A stretch of 64,000 nucleotides of DNA, taken from assembly GCA_964407665.1 (NCBI GenBank), contig CAYOWK010000001.1:1-64000 (forward strand), in the 5' to 3' direction. The DNA comes from CAYOWK01 sp964407665 (GTDB lineage: Bacteria > Pseudomonadota > Alphaproteobacteria > Caulobacterales > Hyphomonadaceae). Positions within the stretch are counted from its first letter, which is position 1. Every line of letters begins with the position of its first letter. Below the pieces are notes generated by a model, which saw only the letters and a program-made list of their open reading frames with translations, did no database searches and was not told where the DNA came from. The position numbers and the translations under genes were made by a program. Of the stretch, positions 25,772 to 35,200 are shown piece after piece.

Positions 25772-27206
25772 TCTGTGCTCCGATGAAGGCCAGGGCGAGA
25801 AGTCCGGCGAAGCCCGTGACGGCGCCAGCGCCGATGAGCAGCGGCCAGCGCTGTGCGGTGAGGAAGGTCTGGACGCGATCCATCAGCGCCATCGAGTTGG
25901 GGGCGAAGAGGGCGATCAGCGCCATCAGGATGGGCGAACCGACGCCCCAGAGGCGCGGATCGGCGAGGAAGGCGTTGAAGGCGGCGGGATCGGCGCCGTT
26001 CAGTCCGAACATGCCGGCCAGCATCGTCATGGCGCCGTCGAGAGAGGCTGCGCGGAAGAACACCCACGCCACGACGACCGCGAGGAGGGTCAGCGTCCAG
26101 GCGATGAAGGGGGCCAGCGTGCGGCCAAAGAAGCTGTCCAGCCGGAGGCCCGCCATTGTCCAGAGATGGGCGATGACGAGATACGCGCCGTGCAGCGCGC
26201 CCCAGATGACGAACAGCCACGAAGCGCCGTGCCAGAGTCCGCCCAGCAGCATGGTGAGGAACAGGTTGCGGAAGCGGGCCGCCTCGCCGTTCCGGTTGCC
26301 GCCCATCGGGATGTAGAGGTAGTCGCGCAGGAAGCGCGAGAGCGTCATGTGCCAGCGGCGCCAGAAGTCGACGATCGAGCGCGACTGGTAGGGGCTGTCG
26401 AAGTTGATCGGCAGGCGCACGCCGAACATCAGCGCGATGCCGACGGCCATGTCGGAATAGCCCGAGAAGTCGAAATAGATCTGCAGCGTGTAGGCGAGCG
26501 CGCCGCCCCAGGCCGTGAAGAGGTCAGGGGCTGCGCCCGCATCGGCGGCCCCGAAGATCTCGTTTGACCACGGCGCGACGCTGTCGGCGAAGACGACTTT
26601 CTTCCAGAGGCCGACGGCGAACAGGAAGGTGCCGAGCGTGATGTTCAGCCAGTTGATGCGGTAGGTCGCCGGGTTGGCGAACTGCGGCATCATCTCCTTG
26701 TGGTGGAGGACCGGGCCGGCGATGAGGTGCGGGAAGAAGGTGACGAACAGGACGTAGGAAGAGAAGGACTTCTCCTCGACTTCGCGCTTGTAGCTGTCCA
26801 CCAGGTAGGCGATCTGGGTGAAGGTGTAGAACGAGATGCCGATCGGCAGCACAATGTCGAGCGGCTTGTAGGCGTCTCCGAACAGGCCCGAGACGGCCTC
26901 GCCGAAGAAGTTTGCGTACTTGAACCAGGCCAGCAGGCCGAGGTCGATGGCGATGGCGGCGATGATGGCGAGACGGCGCTGCTGCTGCGGCCGGTCGCCT
27001 TGAAGGTAGAGCCCAACGTAGTAGTTGAACACGATGGAGCCGAGCAGGAGAGCCACAACTTCGGGCTTCCAGTAGGCGTAGAAGCCGAGGGACGCAGCGA
27101 TCAGAACGAAGACCGGCAGGCGCGGGTTCAGCTTGCCCGCGGCGAAGAAGGCCAGCAGCACGGCGGGCAGAAACACGAAGATGAACGGGTAGGTGTGGAA
27201 GAGCAT
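25746..27206 (-). CDS. MBOAT O-acyltransferase, AlgI-like
   Basis: The 486-residue polytopic membrane protein belongs to the MBOAT family (AlgI/DltB-like). The catalytic His lies in 'LLGGLWHGASWLFVIWGALHG' at about residue 320. Other hallmarks are 'PIGISFYTFTQIAYLVD', 'FFPHLIAGPVLHHKEMMPQF' and 'FWRRWHMTLSRFLRDYLYIPMGGNR'. It would pass acetyl groups across the inner membrane to the overlapping SGNH-like partner for polysaccharide modification. The start ATG at 27206 is clean and faces a repeat-rich spacer. Confidence 0.95.
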   Translation of the reverse strand: MLFHTYPFIFVFLPAVLLAFFAAGKLNPRLPVFVLIAASLGFYAYWKPEVVALLLGSIVFNYYVGLYLQGDRPQQQRRLAIIAAIAIDLGLLAWFKYANFFGEAVSGLFGDAYKPLDIVLPIGISFYTFTQIAYLVDSYKREVEEKSFSSYVLFVTFFPHLIAGPVLHHKEMMPQFANPATYRINWLNITLGTFLFAVGLWKKVVFADSVAPWSNEIFGAADAGAAPDLFTAWGGALAYTLQIYFDFSGYSDMAVGIALMFGVRLPINFDSPYQSRSIVDFWRRWHMTLSRFLRDYLYIPMGGNRNGEAARFRNLFLTMLLGGLWHGASWLFVIWGALHGAYLVIAHLWTMAGLRLDSFFGRTLAPFIAWTLTLLAVVVAWVFFRAASLDGAMTMLAGMFGLNGADPAAFNAFLADPRLWGVGSPILMALIALFAPNSMALMDRVQTFLTAQRWPLLIGAGAVTGFAGLLALAFIGAQNEFLYFQF

Positions 27207-27392
27207 GTCTCGTCCCGTTTCCCTTCAGGCCGGCAGCCGGCGTCCCGCATTGGCGACAATCTGGGCCCTGACCGGTGCGGAATCCGGCCGGGGCGTGGTT
27301 TCAACCCTCAGGGGAGCAATGCCCGTGCCACATTCCGGCTCTGGGTTGTTTGAGGGCTGGCGGGCGCGCGTTCCCGGCCGGACCGGCCTCAA

Positions 27393-27524
27393 GCCGTCCG
27401 TGATGCTGTAGCTCCCCTCCCTTGAGACGGGAGGACGGGGCGCGCGGAACGCACGCCGACTTGTATAAGCTGCCAGCTTGCGCTGGCCGGATGCGTGGTC
27501 CCACGCGCCCCGCGGTCGTTTGTC
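27393..27524 (-). repeat. Dispersed ~135 bp repeat, copy B (inverted)
   Basis: Read on the minus strand, this copy runs from GACAAACG to CGGACGGC and matches 299-433, with a few substitutions and short indels. The best-preserved core is GGCAGCTTATACAAGTCGGC. The two copies are 27 kb apart and inverted. Both lie in non-coding spacers next to other palindromic elements. Confidence 0.8.
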
Positions 27525-27896
27525 GTCCCGGCAGGGAGCATCGAGGATTTCCGTTCCGGTCCGGAACTCCCGGGCCGCCCTGAAGAGGCGCAGCCTGGAA
27601 GCCCGATCAGACCGGACGTTGGTCCAGGCCCTATCGCCGGGCCGCGCGTGCAGGGGGTGCCGCCATCCCCGAGGCTTCCCCGGTTTCAGTTCCCCGGGGT
27701 CCCGACGGGCCCGCCTTGCGCCTGTCCGGCCCCCGAGACGGGCAACCGGATGGATACAAGGCCGGCCCCACGCCGACCGGCGCCTGTCGTTCGCGGTTCG
27801 GTGGCCCCCGAACCCTCCCATGACAGGCGCGAAGGAGAGCTTATGGGTGGTTCGCGCTCCCCGGAGTTCGCGCCGTAGTTTCCCGCATATCTTCGG

Positions 27897-28003
27897 CGTC
27901 ATCCCGGACGGAACGCAGCGAACGATCCGGGATCCTGCGGCAGGTTCCGGTGGTCGTTTCCGGATCCCGCATCTGCGCGCTTCGCGCTTGTGCGGGATGA
28001 CGG
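27897..28003. repeat. REP-type compound palindrome
   Basis: Outer arms GTCATCCCG (27898-27906) and CGGGATGAC (27993-28001) enclose two inner hairpins: one around ATCCGGGAT, and one formed by ATCCCGCA (27964-27971) and TGCGGGAT (27991-27998) around TGCGCGCTTCGCGC. This is the look of a dispersed alphaproteobacterial palindromic element that would form a cruciform or RNA hairpin. Confidence 0.7.
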
Positions 28004-28308
28004 AGAAGGGAGCTATTGCATTGTAACGATGTCAATTTTTGTACGCCGATTTGCGAGTGCTCCCAGCCCTAAATCCATGCTTCAGGTCAGACCTTCAACT
28101 CTGGATTCCCGCATGCGCTGGAAACACGGACACTGACGTGTCCGTTTGCAGAAGCGCCGAGTGGGTGGTGGGAATGAGGCCGGTCCGTCCCACACCCGGG
28201 CGCGGCGTCCGCAAAGAAACTCGCCGACATATATTGTAATGCGACTAAGTCGCAATTACTGTTGTGACGGGCGCCGGTGTTCCGGCACCGCAGCAGGACG
28301 TGACGGCG

Positions 28309-28656
28309 ATGAGTGCAGCAGCGATCTACATGGCAGTGGGCGAAGACGGCCGGGCCGCGCCCGACCCGGGTACGTTTGCCGTCCTCGCGAAACGGCTGGC
28401 GGGCGCTTTCAACCATCAGCATGGCGGCGATGAAAAAGGGCCGGGACCGGAGCCAGGCGGCAGCGTGGGGCGGTTCCGGGTTTCGATGCTCAAACCCGCG
28501 ACCTACTCGGTGATGCACCTGGTCGTGGCGGTGTCGGTCGCCTATGCGCTGACCCGCGACTGGCGGATTGCGCTGGGCGTCGGGATTGTCGAGCCGCTGG
28601 TGCAGACGGTCGCCTACACGGTGCACGAGCATCTGTGGGCAAAGGTGAAGCACTGA
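28309..28656 (+). CDS. DUF2061 small membrane protein
   Basis: The 115-residue product ends with the DUF2061 pattern 'ATYSVMHLVVAVSVAYALTRDWRIALGVGIVEPLVQTVAYTVHEHLWAK', two membrane segments separated by a short loop. The function of the family is unknown. The first 55 residues are hydrophilic, with His and Gly clusters. ATG 28309 is taken; a GTG at 28264 in the same frame would extend it by 15 residues. The gene is isolated behind repeats and convergent with the GNAT gene. Confidence 0.8.
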   Translation: MSAAAIYMAVGEDGRAAPDPGTFAVLAKRLAGAFNHQHGGDEKGPGPEPGGSVGRFRVSMLKPATYSVMHLVVAVSVAYALTRDWRIALGVGIVEPLVQTVAYTVHEHLWAKVKH

Positions 28657-28729
28657 AAGGGACGGGTTCGGCAAGCAGGGACGACGGCGAAGTTCCCTCC
28701 AGAATAGCTCGATGCCCTCTCCGCCCTGG

Positions 28730-28749
28730 ATCCCGACTTGCGTCGGGAT
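28730..28749. terminator. Hairpin between convergent genes
   Basis: ATCCCGAC-ttgc-GTCGGGAT is a perfect 8-base stem lying between the convergent DUF2061 and GNAT genes. It may act as a bidirectional terminator or may be another dispersed REP fragment; no T-tract follows on either strand. Confidence 0.5.
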
Positions 28750-28802
28750 GAGCGGGATAGGCCAAGGCATCAGACCCGATTGCCGACACAACCGGGCCGG
28801 CG

Positions 28803-29402
28803 TTACAGGGCGCGGGCCCACATCTGCATCGGCTTGGCGGTCTGCGTGCTGTCGCCAATGTCCGTCCACTCGAAAGACGCGATAGCGCCCTCGACCGGAG
28901 CGTATCCCCGCCCTCGCCAGAAGGCGTCGAGCGGGGAATAGCCGTCAGGTTTCAGGGGGTGGCTGTCCGGGCGGAGAACCGCGCAGAAGCAGCTGTGGGT
29001 GTAGCCGAGGGTGCGGGCATGGGCCTCGCGGGCGTCAAAGAAGGCGTGGCCGAGACCCTGCCCGCGAAAGCCGGGAAGGAGCACGCTTTCGGCGCAGTAG
29101 AAGACGCGGGCGGGATCAAGACCCGTCGCCAGCAGGGCTGCTGCAAACTCCGGGTGGTGGCCGTCGAGCGCGGAGCCCGTCGCGCAGCCGATGATGCGGC
29201 CGGACGCCGGGTCGCGGGCGGCGGCGACGATGGCGTCGCGCGCCTTTGCGAACGTTTCGAGATAGGCGGCCTCGTAGGCCTCGGTCCCGTCGTAGAGATA
29301 AGGGAAGGCGCGGAAGACCTCGATGCGGAGGCGCGCGAGATCGGGCAGGGCGGCTTCCAGAGCGGCGCCGGACAGCGTCTCGACTGGCGCCGGGCGAGCC
29401 AT
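28803..29402 (-). CDS. GNAT-family N-acetyltransferase
   Basis: The 199-residue product has the GNAT acetyl-CoA loop 'LLPGFRGQGLGHAFFDARE' (R-G-x-G-x-G) at about residues 110-128. A conserved C-terminal part follows, with 'DAFWRGRGYAP'. The substrate is unknown; its residues near the N terminus ('RIEVFRAFPYLYDG') resemble a set of stand-alone GNAT proteins seen across proteobacteria. The ATG at 29402 immediately follows the stop of the SnoaL-like gene (1 base gap), so they form an operon. Confidence 0.82.
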   Translation of the reverse strand: MARPAPVETLSGAALEAALPDLARLRIEVFRAFPYLYDGTEAYEAAYLETFAKARDAIVAAARDPASGRIIGCATGSALDGHHPEFAAALLATGLDPARVFYCAESVLLPGFRGQGLGHAFFDAREAHARTLGYTHSCFCAVLRPDSHPLKPDGYSPLDAFWRGRGYAPVEGAIASFEWTDIGDSTQTAKPMQMWARAL

Positions 29403-29403
29403 C

Positions 29404-29805
29404 TCAGGCGGAAACCTGAGCGATCCAGTCCTTGAGATTGTAGTAGGTGGTGACGCGCCGGATGAGGCCATCCCGGACTTCGAAAAAGGCGCCGGCGGGC
29501 AGGCGATAGGTCTGGCCGCGCGCCTCGGGCAGCGCGCCGTCCGTCTTCCTGTAGACGCCGTTGACGATGAACTCCGCTGCGGCGCGGGCGCCGTCTGGCG
29601 AGGTCATCACGACAATGTCAGTCAGCTGCTCCTCGTAGCAGTCGTCCATGTGTCTCAGGAACTCCGCGAACATGGCCCGGCCCGAGCGTCCCGACCCCTC
29701 GTTGACATCATGGCGGACGTCCGGGGCGAGCAACGCCAGCATTCCGTCCCAATCCCTTGCATTGAAAGCGGAATAGTAGGCGGCGATCAGAACTGACGTT
29801 TCCAT
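29404..29805 (-). CDS. SnoaL-like/ketosteroid-isomerase-related protein
   Basis: The 133-residue protein has the NTF2-like pattern: 'YYSAFNARDWDGMLALLAPDVRHDVNEG' at the N terminus, a middle 'AAAEFIVNGVYRKTDG', and 'GQTYRLPAGAFFEVRDGLIRRVTTYYNLKDW' at the end. The family has a cone-shaped ligand pocket, and individual functions vary. It is the first gene of a two-gene operon with the GNAT enzyme. The long frame that runs further upstream overlaps the divergent kinase region and is not used. Confidence 0.85.
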   Translation of the reverse strand: METSVLIAAYYSAFNARDWDGMLALLAPDVRHDVNEGSGRSGRAMFAEFLRHMDDCYEEQLTDIVVMTSPDGARAAAEFIVNGVYRKTDGALPEARGQTYRLPAGAFFEVRDGLIRRVTTYYNLKDWIAQVSA

Positions 29806-29973
29806 GGCGGACCTGCTCACGATGAGGGGCGCGGCGCCAGCGAAGGGCCCGACGCGCTGTTCGATACAGTGCATCTCGTAAACCGCCCGGTAAACGAATA
29901 GCTTCCCTGAATTAATTGTTAGCGCTTCGCGGAGTAGATGCGGGTGACGACCGCCGTCCCATGACGGCATGCG

Positions 29974-31728
29974 ATGGCGATGCAGTCCAGGAAAGACAGA
30001 TTGGCCTACGACCCCACCAGCAAAGAGGAACGCGCGCAGCTTCTGGAGGCGGCGTTCGATGCATTTCCGCAGCCGGCCTTCATCAAGAACGGCGACCGGA
30101 AGATCGTCCTGGGAAATGCCGCCATGGCGCGCCTGCTGGGGCAGGAGACGTTCACCCCCTGCCATGACGACGATCTTTTTCCGGCCGAGCAGGTCGCCGT
30201 CTTCCGGGCCCAGGATGCGATGGTGCTCGCTGGCGAGAGCAGCATGAGCGAGGAAAAGGTCGGCGAGGACATGTACGCGCTGACGGTCAAGTCGCCGATC
30301 CGCCTGCCCGACGGATCGAACGGGATTTTCGGCCTGATCTTCGACATCAGCGCCTATCACAAGGCCGCCGAGAAGGCGGCTGCCGCGCAGGCGGAAAGCG
30401 CCGCAAAATCGGCCTTCCTCGCCACCATGAGCCACGAAATCCGGACGCCGCTGAATGGCCTGATGGGCATGGCGCAGGCGCTGGCTATGGATTCGCTGAC
30501 GCCCTCGCAGGGCGAGAAGGTGCGGACCCTGCTCGAGTCCGGACAGACGCTCATGGGCGTGCTCAACGACATTCTCGACATCTCCAAGATCGAGGCAGGG
30601 AAGATGGAGATCGCCCCGGTGGATGCGGATATCCATCTGGGTCTCGAGCGTCTGATCGAGCTGTTCCGGCCGATCGCCACGGAGAAGGGGCTGGACATCA
30701 TGCTACAGCTCGACCCCGAGCTGCCGCGGCGCCTGAAGCTGGACCCGCTCCGCGCCCGCCAGTGCACCGCAAATCTGATCTCGAACGCGGTCAAGTTTAC
30801 TGAAACGGGCCGGGTGACCGTCTCGGCCCGGCTGCTTGCGTCCGGAACAGGAGAGCTGCTGGAGGTTGCGGTCCGGGACACAGGCGTCGGCATGACGGAG
30901 GAACAGGCCGCACGGCTGTTCTCCGATTTCATGCAGGCCGATGTCTCGACGACGCGCCGCTTCGGCGGGACGGGTCTCGGTCTGGCGATCACGCGCCGGC
31001 TGGCCCGGATGATGGGCGGAGACGTCGCGGTGGAGAGCCAGCCCGGAAAAGGCTCGACCTTCCGGCTGACCATGGCCGTGAGCGCCGCCACGCCGGACAG
31101 CGAGAGCCCGAAGCCAGCGGTGGCGATTGCGGCATCGGTCGAGTTTGCCGGCCGGCGCATCCTTGTCGTCGATGACAGCCGGGTGAACCGCCAGGTCGTG
31201 CGGATGTTCCTCTCGCCCTATGACATGATCATCGTCGAGGCGGCCGATGGGCGCGAGGCGCTGGACCGGCTGGCTGCGGAGCCGTTCGATCTGGTGCTGA
31301 TGGACGTCCACATGCCTGTGATGGACGGCGTCGCGGCGCTGAAACACATCCGGGCGTCCAGCGAGCCGTGGTCGCAGGCGCCGGTGATCGTGCTGACGGC
31401 CAACGCGATGGCGGGCGACAAGGAAAAGTACCTCAGCCTCGGCATGGACGCCTATGTCGCAAAGCCGATCGACCAGCGCGAACTGATCACGACCATGGGC
31501 GCTGTGCTGGATGCACGCGCCGACTGGTTGGCGGCAAACGGGGCGACTGCGGGCGGGGCCGCAGCTCCTGCGGCGACGCTGGAGGAAACGCCGGGAGATG
31601 AGCCGGAGGCGGAGTCCTGGGAAGTCAGCGGCAGGGCCCCGGATCCGGCGGACAACATCTTCCCGGTCCAGCCCCGGGCGGCTGACCTGGAGGACATCCT
31701 TGGAGCCATCAGCCGGCTGGCGGGATAG
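29974..31728 (+). CDS. Hybrid sensor histidine kinase/response regulator
   Basis: The 584-residue soluble protein has a PAS-like sensor (about 20-130, 'LLEAAFDAFPQPAFIKNGDRKIVLGNAA'), a HisKA domain with the phospho-accepting His in 'FLATMSHEIRTPLNGLMG' at about residue 154, and an HATPase with 'NLISNAVKF', 'DTGVGM' and 'GGTGLGLAI'. A C-terminal receiver has Asp in 'VLMDVHMPVMDG' at about 444 and Lys in 'YVAKPID'. It lacks membrane segments, so it senses an internal signal. No cognate regulator or Hpt gene is adjacent. ATG 29974 is taken; 29980 is possible. Confidence 0.93.
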   Translation: MAMQSRKDRLAYDPTSKEERAQLLEAAFDAFPQPAFIKNGDRKIVLGNAAMARLLGQETFTPCHDDDLFPAEQVAVFRAQDAMVLAGESSMSEEKVGEDMYALTVKSPIRLPDGSNGIFGLIFDISAYHKAAEKAAAAQAESAAKSAFLATMSHEIRTPLNGLMGMAQALAMDSLTPSQGEKVRTLLESGQTLMGVLNDILDISKIEAGKMEIAPVDADIHLGLERLIELFRPIATEKGLDIMLQLDPELPRRLKLDPLRARQCTANLISNAVKFTETGRVTVSARLLASGTGELLEVAVRDTGVGMTEEQAARLFSDFMQADVSTTRRFGGTGLGLAITRRLARMMGGDVAVESQPGKGSTFRLTMAVSAATPDSESPKPAVAIAASVEFAGRRILVVDDSRVNRQVVRMFLSPYDMIIVEAADGREALDRLAAEPFDLVLMDVHMPVMDGVAALKHIRASSEPWSQAPVIVLTANAMAGDKEKYLSLGMDAYVAKPIDQRELITTMGAVLDARADWLAANGATAGGAAAPAATLEETPGDEPEAESWEVSGRAPDPADNIFPVQPRAADLEDILGAISRLAG

Positions 31729-31860
31729 CGGCCGGAGGGTGAGCCCTGCGTTCGGGTGCAATTCAGCCTCTTGCGCACGGGCCGAGTTTGCGCTTTAAGA
31801 CCGCTCCCGGCGCGAGCCGGGCGCCTGACCGGCGGTGAAAGCCTCCGGTCTACCCAGGAA

Positions 31861-31935
<75 letters not shown>

Positions 31936-32227
31936 AAATTACCCTAAAAACAGACGGTTAGCGGCACTCCTCCGAGTGCGGCGAAGCTGTTTTCTGTTTT
32001 GGGGTGAGATTGGGGCACAGCAAATCTCCGCTGCAGTTTTTTTCGATGCGGGCAGATGTGTTCCGATCCGTTACGCACCCCAATGCGTCGCGCTATCGCA
32101 AGAGTTCGGTAGTACGCCACGTCCAGTCGTAGTTGAGCGAGTCCTCAGTCTTCAAAGTACCGAATTCAGGGGGCCATACGAATAGCGACAAAGCGCTGGC
32201 TCCGCTGATCAAGATCCTGCGAAACGT
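31936..32227. other. Gene-free junction between tRNA-Gly and the defence region
   Basis: These 292 bases contain no recognisable gene. The composition is more A/T-rich than the housekeeping block, with ACCCTAAAAACAG and TTTTCTGTTTTGGGGTGAG stretches just after the tRNA. An integrase gene would be expected here for an island inserted in tRNA-Gly, but I see neither an intact one nor a clear remnant. It may hold an old attachment junction. Confidence 0.5.
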
Positions 32228-35200
32228 TTACTCGAGGGCATCGAAATCCAAACCTCGGTTGTTCAGCTCTCTGTCCGACGCCCTTTCGACCCGGTCGAGC
32301 ATGGCTTGCCAAGACTCCGGCTGTTCGGCGGAAGGAAGGAAGGGCACGACTAGCGCGAAATGTCTGTGCAGGGCGCGGCGAGCGAGTCCGGCCTTTGCAA
32401 GCAGCTGAGCGAGAGCGGCCATCTCGGCATGGCCGAAACCCCTCCGCGCGCAATTGCCAAGAACGGCAATACTGGGCGGCGGCTCATAACCCTCAATCCC
32501 ATCCGCCAGCGCTTTGCTTCGAAGAATGAGGGCAGGGACACCAAAGAAGTAAGCGAGTGAGGGAACGAGCCTTGCCACAAACTTTCTGGCGCCAGTGCTG
32601 AACTTCTTCTGGCGCGTGTTGGGTGGAAGTAGCGACTGCATCTCGTTCAGCGTCTTGCCGGCCATCCATCCTTCCAAGAGCTTCCTCAGCTGCGGCATTG
32701 CACACTTCGAACGCTCGGCTGAGGTCTTCAAATCCTTGTAGGGCTTGCCGAACTGGCCCTCGAGGTCTTCCGGTCTCAGCAGTCTTTCAAGCATGTCCGG
32801 CCGGGCCTCCAGCCAGTCCATCATCCAGCCGCACCAGGCCGCCACATTTGCCGGCTCATGCGGAGGGTTAGCCGTCAGGCTCGCCCTCAGCTGAACGATG
32901 ACCTCTTCAGGGACGCCGGTTGTTGACGCCAACTCCCTGTTGGCGCGCACGTCTTCTGTCAGGTCATCGCTTCCCCTTGCGAACGCGACCGCAGCGTCTA
33001 CCCGACCTGCTATCCAGGCTTCCCGATCCTGCGTTCGCCTATAAGCGGCGAAGGACCTCCTGATCGCGCGTTCAAGGGCCTCAGCCTCCGTGTTGTCGTC
33101 GACGCGACCAGCCTGGGTCAGCCTCGACACCGCATATCGCTCCGTATCTCCGAGCTGATCAGATTGGGCATGAATCCGATCAAGCAGTGCTGTCAGAGGG
33201 TCGTCGATGACGAGACACTGATCGGATTGCCCGAACACCTTCCTCAGCGCGCCCCAGCGATTGCCGATCCGGCTTTCGGATTCATCCAGTGCGACAACCT
33301 TGCCGGGAATGACGACCACAATGCCGTTGGCGTTCTGACCAGCCCGTCCCGCGCGTCCCGCCGCATTGAGCAGGTCTTGCGCCTCGAGAACATCCTTCCG
33401 GCCCTTCGCTTCGTCGAAGCGGCTGTCGTCGGCGATAATCACCATCTCGCTTGGAAGATTCATGCCCTGTCCCAGCGTCGGCGTCGCCGCGAGCGAGGTC
33501 AGACCGTTGCGGCGCTTGTACAGCGATTCCACAAGCCGTCGCTCCTCGGGAAGAAGCTGCGCGTGATGCACCGACGACGAGGTCACGACCTCATCGCCTT
33601 CAACGCGCAGGTAGAGCTGCTTCGGACTTCCGATTTCGTCGATCGCCGTTTCCAGATACGCTTTCTCGGCATCGTTCAGCTTGATCTTCGCCGCACCGGA
33701 CAGCGCCGACGTCTGCTCAGCAATCGAGTTTGCATTGACGATGGATTGGGAGAAGACCAGCGTCTTGAGCCCGGACAGGGCGCCCCGGGCGGCGATGCGG
33801 GCGCTGAGTTCATTCGCGTTCGGCGTGAGGTCCCACGTCTTGTTGGTGCTCAAGGCGACCTCCTCCTCGAGGAAGGGCAACAAGGCGTAGTCTTCGCGCT
33901 CACGGCTCGCCCAGGTCTGCTGCACGCTGAAGAAGCCAAACGGCTGAGCCTTAAGCTTGTTCTTCACGGCCTGCGGCACGCCTCCGGTCGGCTTCTTGGC
34001 GCGCTCGCTTGCCAGCAGGTCGGCCAGCGCCTTCAAGTCAGGAGCCTTGTAGACGACGCATCCGCGCAACTGTCGCGTCGGCTTCCAGTCAAGCGCGAGA
34101 TCAAGCGCGGGGCGCCCAGTGAGGTCCTTCACCCAATCGGTGAGCTCGTTGACATTCTTCATCATGGCCGAGAGGAGCAACAGGTCGGCCTCAGGCCGAA
34201 TGCGAACCACGTTCAGGAGGCACAGCATGGCGTCCATTGCCCTGCGGCTTCCATCATTTTTCTCGTGGAGCAGGTGGCATTCGTCGAACACCAACAGGCC
34301 GACATCGTCGAACGCTTCGGGCTTCCAGTGGGTAAGGGTAAGGCAGGCTTCCGGCGTCATCACGAACACATCGGGAAGCTCGTCTCCGCCCGTCTCGAAG
34401 CCGAACTCATCCATTCTTTCGCCCCTAACAGAGGCGCGGGGAAAAGCCTCTTTCAGATCGCGAGACGTCTGATCGACCAGAGCGTGGGTGGGCGCGAGGA
34501 ACACAACCTTTCTGCCCGCGAACAGGTGTGCTGCCATTTTCAGTTGCGCGACGGTTGATTTCCCCGCCCCCGTTGGAAAGCCGACGACAGCCGAGACGCC
34601 ATTATCCAGCAGACCCCGATTGATAGCCTCGCGATGGTTGGGCCACAGGTACGGCCGGTCGCCTGCCATCTCCTGCAGCGCCCGTCGCCATTTCTGTGGG
34701 TCCGTTCCCATCGGAGCGGGAACGGTGACGAGGGCGCGGCCACCGAGCGAGTCGATTACAGCCAGAAGCAGTGAGGCCAGGTGATAAGGACCGGCGAAAC
34801 TCGAAACCGGTCCCAACGCTTCGTCTTTGGGATCGCTTGACCGTGCATTGCTGAGCTGCCGAATCTGCTCACACAGCTGGGCCGCTTCGCGAATCTCGGA
34901 CCGGCCAAGCAGGGATTCTGCGAGCGAACGTACGGCCGAGAGGAGCGTCAGGTAGAGCGCAGATGTTGCGATTTCGACATCGTTGTCGCCCCGTATGGAC
35001 CGTTTCAAGAGGATCGGGCGGTTGAGAATCTCCTGGACCTGTCCCCGAGCAAGAAACCGCAGGCAACGGACAAGCTCCCGCTCCACCCGTCGTTCGTTCT
35101 CAAGGACGACGTGCTTGGACACCTCGATCGCATCAGCGGATGCATCGCCGATCAGAAACAGCAGCATCGCCGCGATGCTTTCGGCTATGCCCTGCTGATG

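Larger units (their letters stand above)
27207..28308. other. 1.1 kb repeat-rich non-coding spacer
   Basis: I find no credible gene in these 1.1 kb. Open frames on both strands are Arg/Pro-rich shadows of high GC. The stretch contains copy B of the 135 bp repeat (27393-27524), a Pro/Gly-like GC-rich tract with AGTTCCCCGGGGTCCC, a large REP-type palindrome (27897-28003), and another fragment with ATTCCCGCATGCGCTGG around 28102. The last 250 bases are more A/T-rich and probably hold the promoter of the DUF2061 gene. Confidence 0.6.

Noticed and set aside
31936..32227. Integrase remnant next to tRNA-Gly
   Set aside because: Checked by eye in the forward frames; no Arg-His-Arg-Tyr motifs or recognisable fragments.
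33164..34558. 464-codon plus-strand frame opposite hamB
   Set aside because: Antisense shadow of the helicase core.
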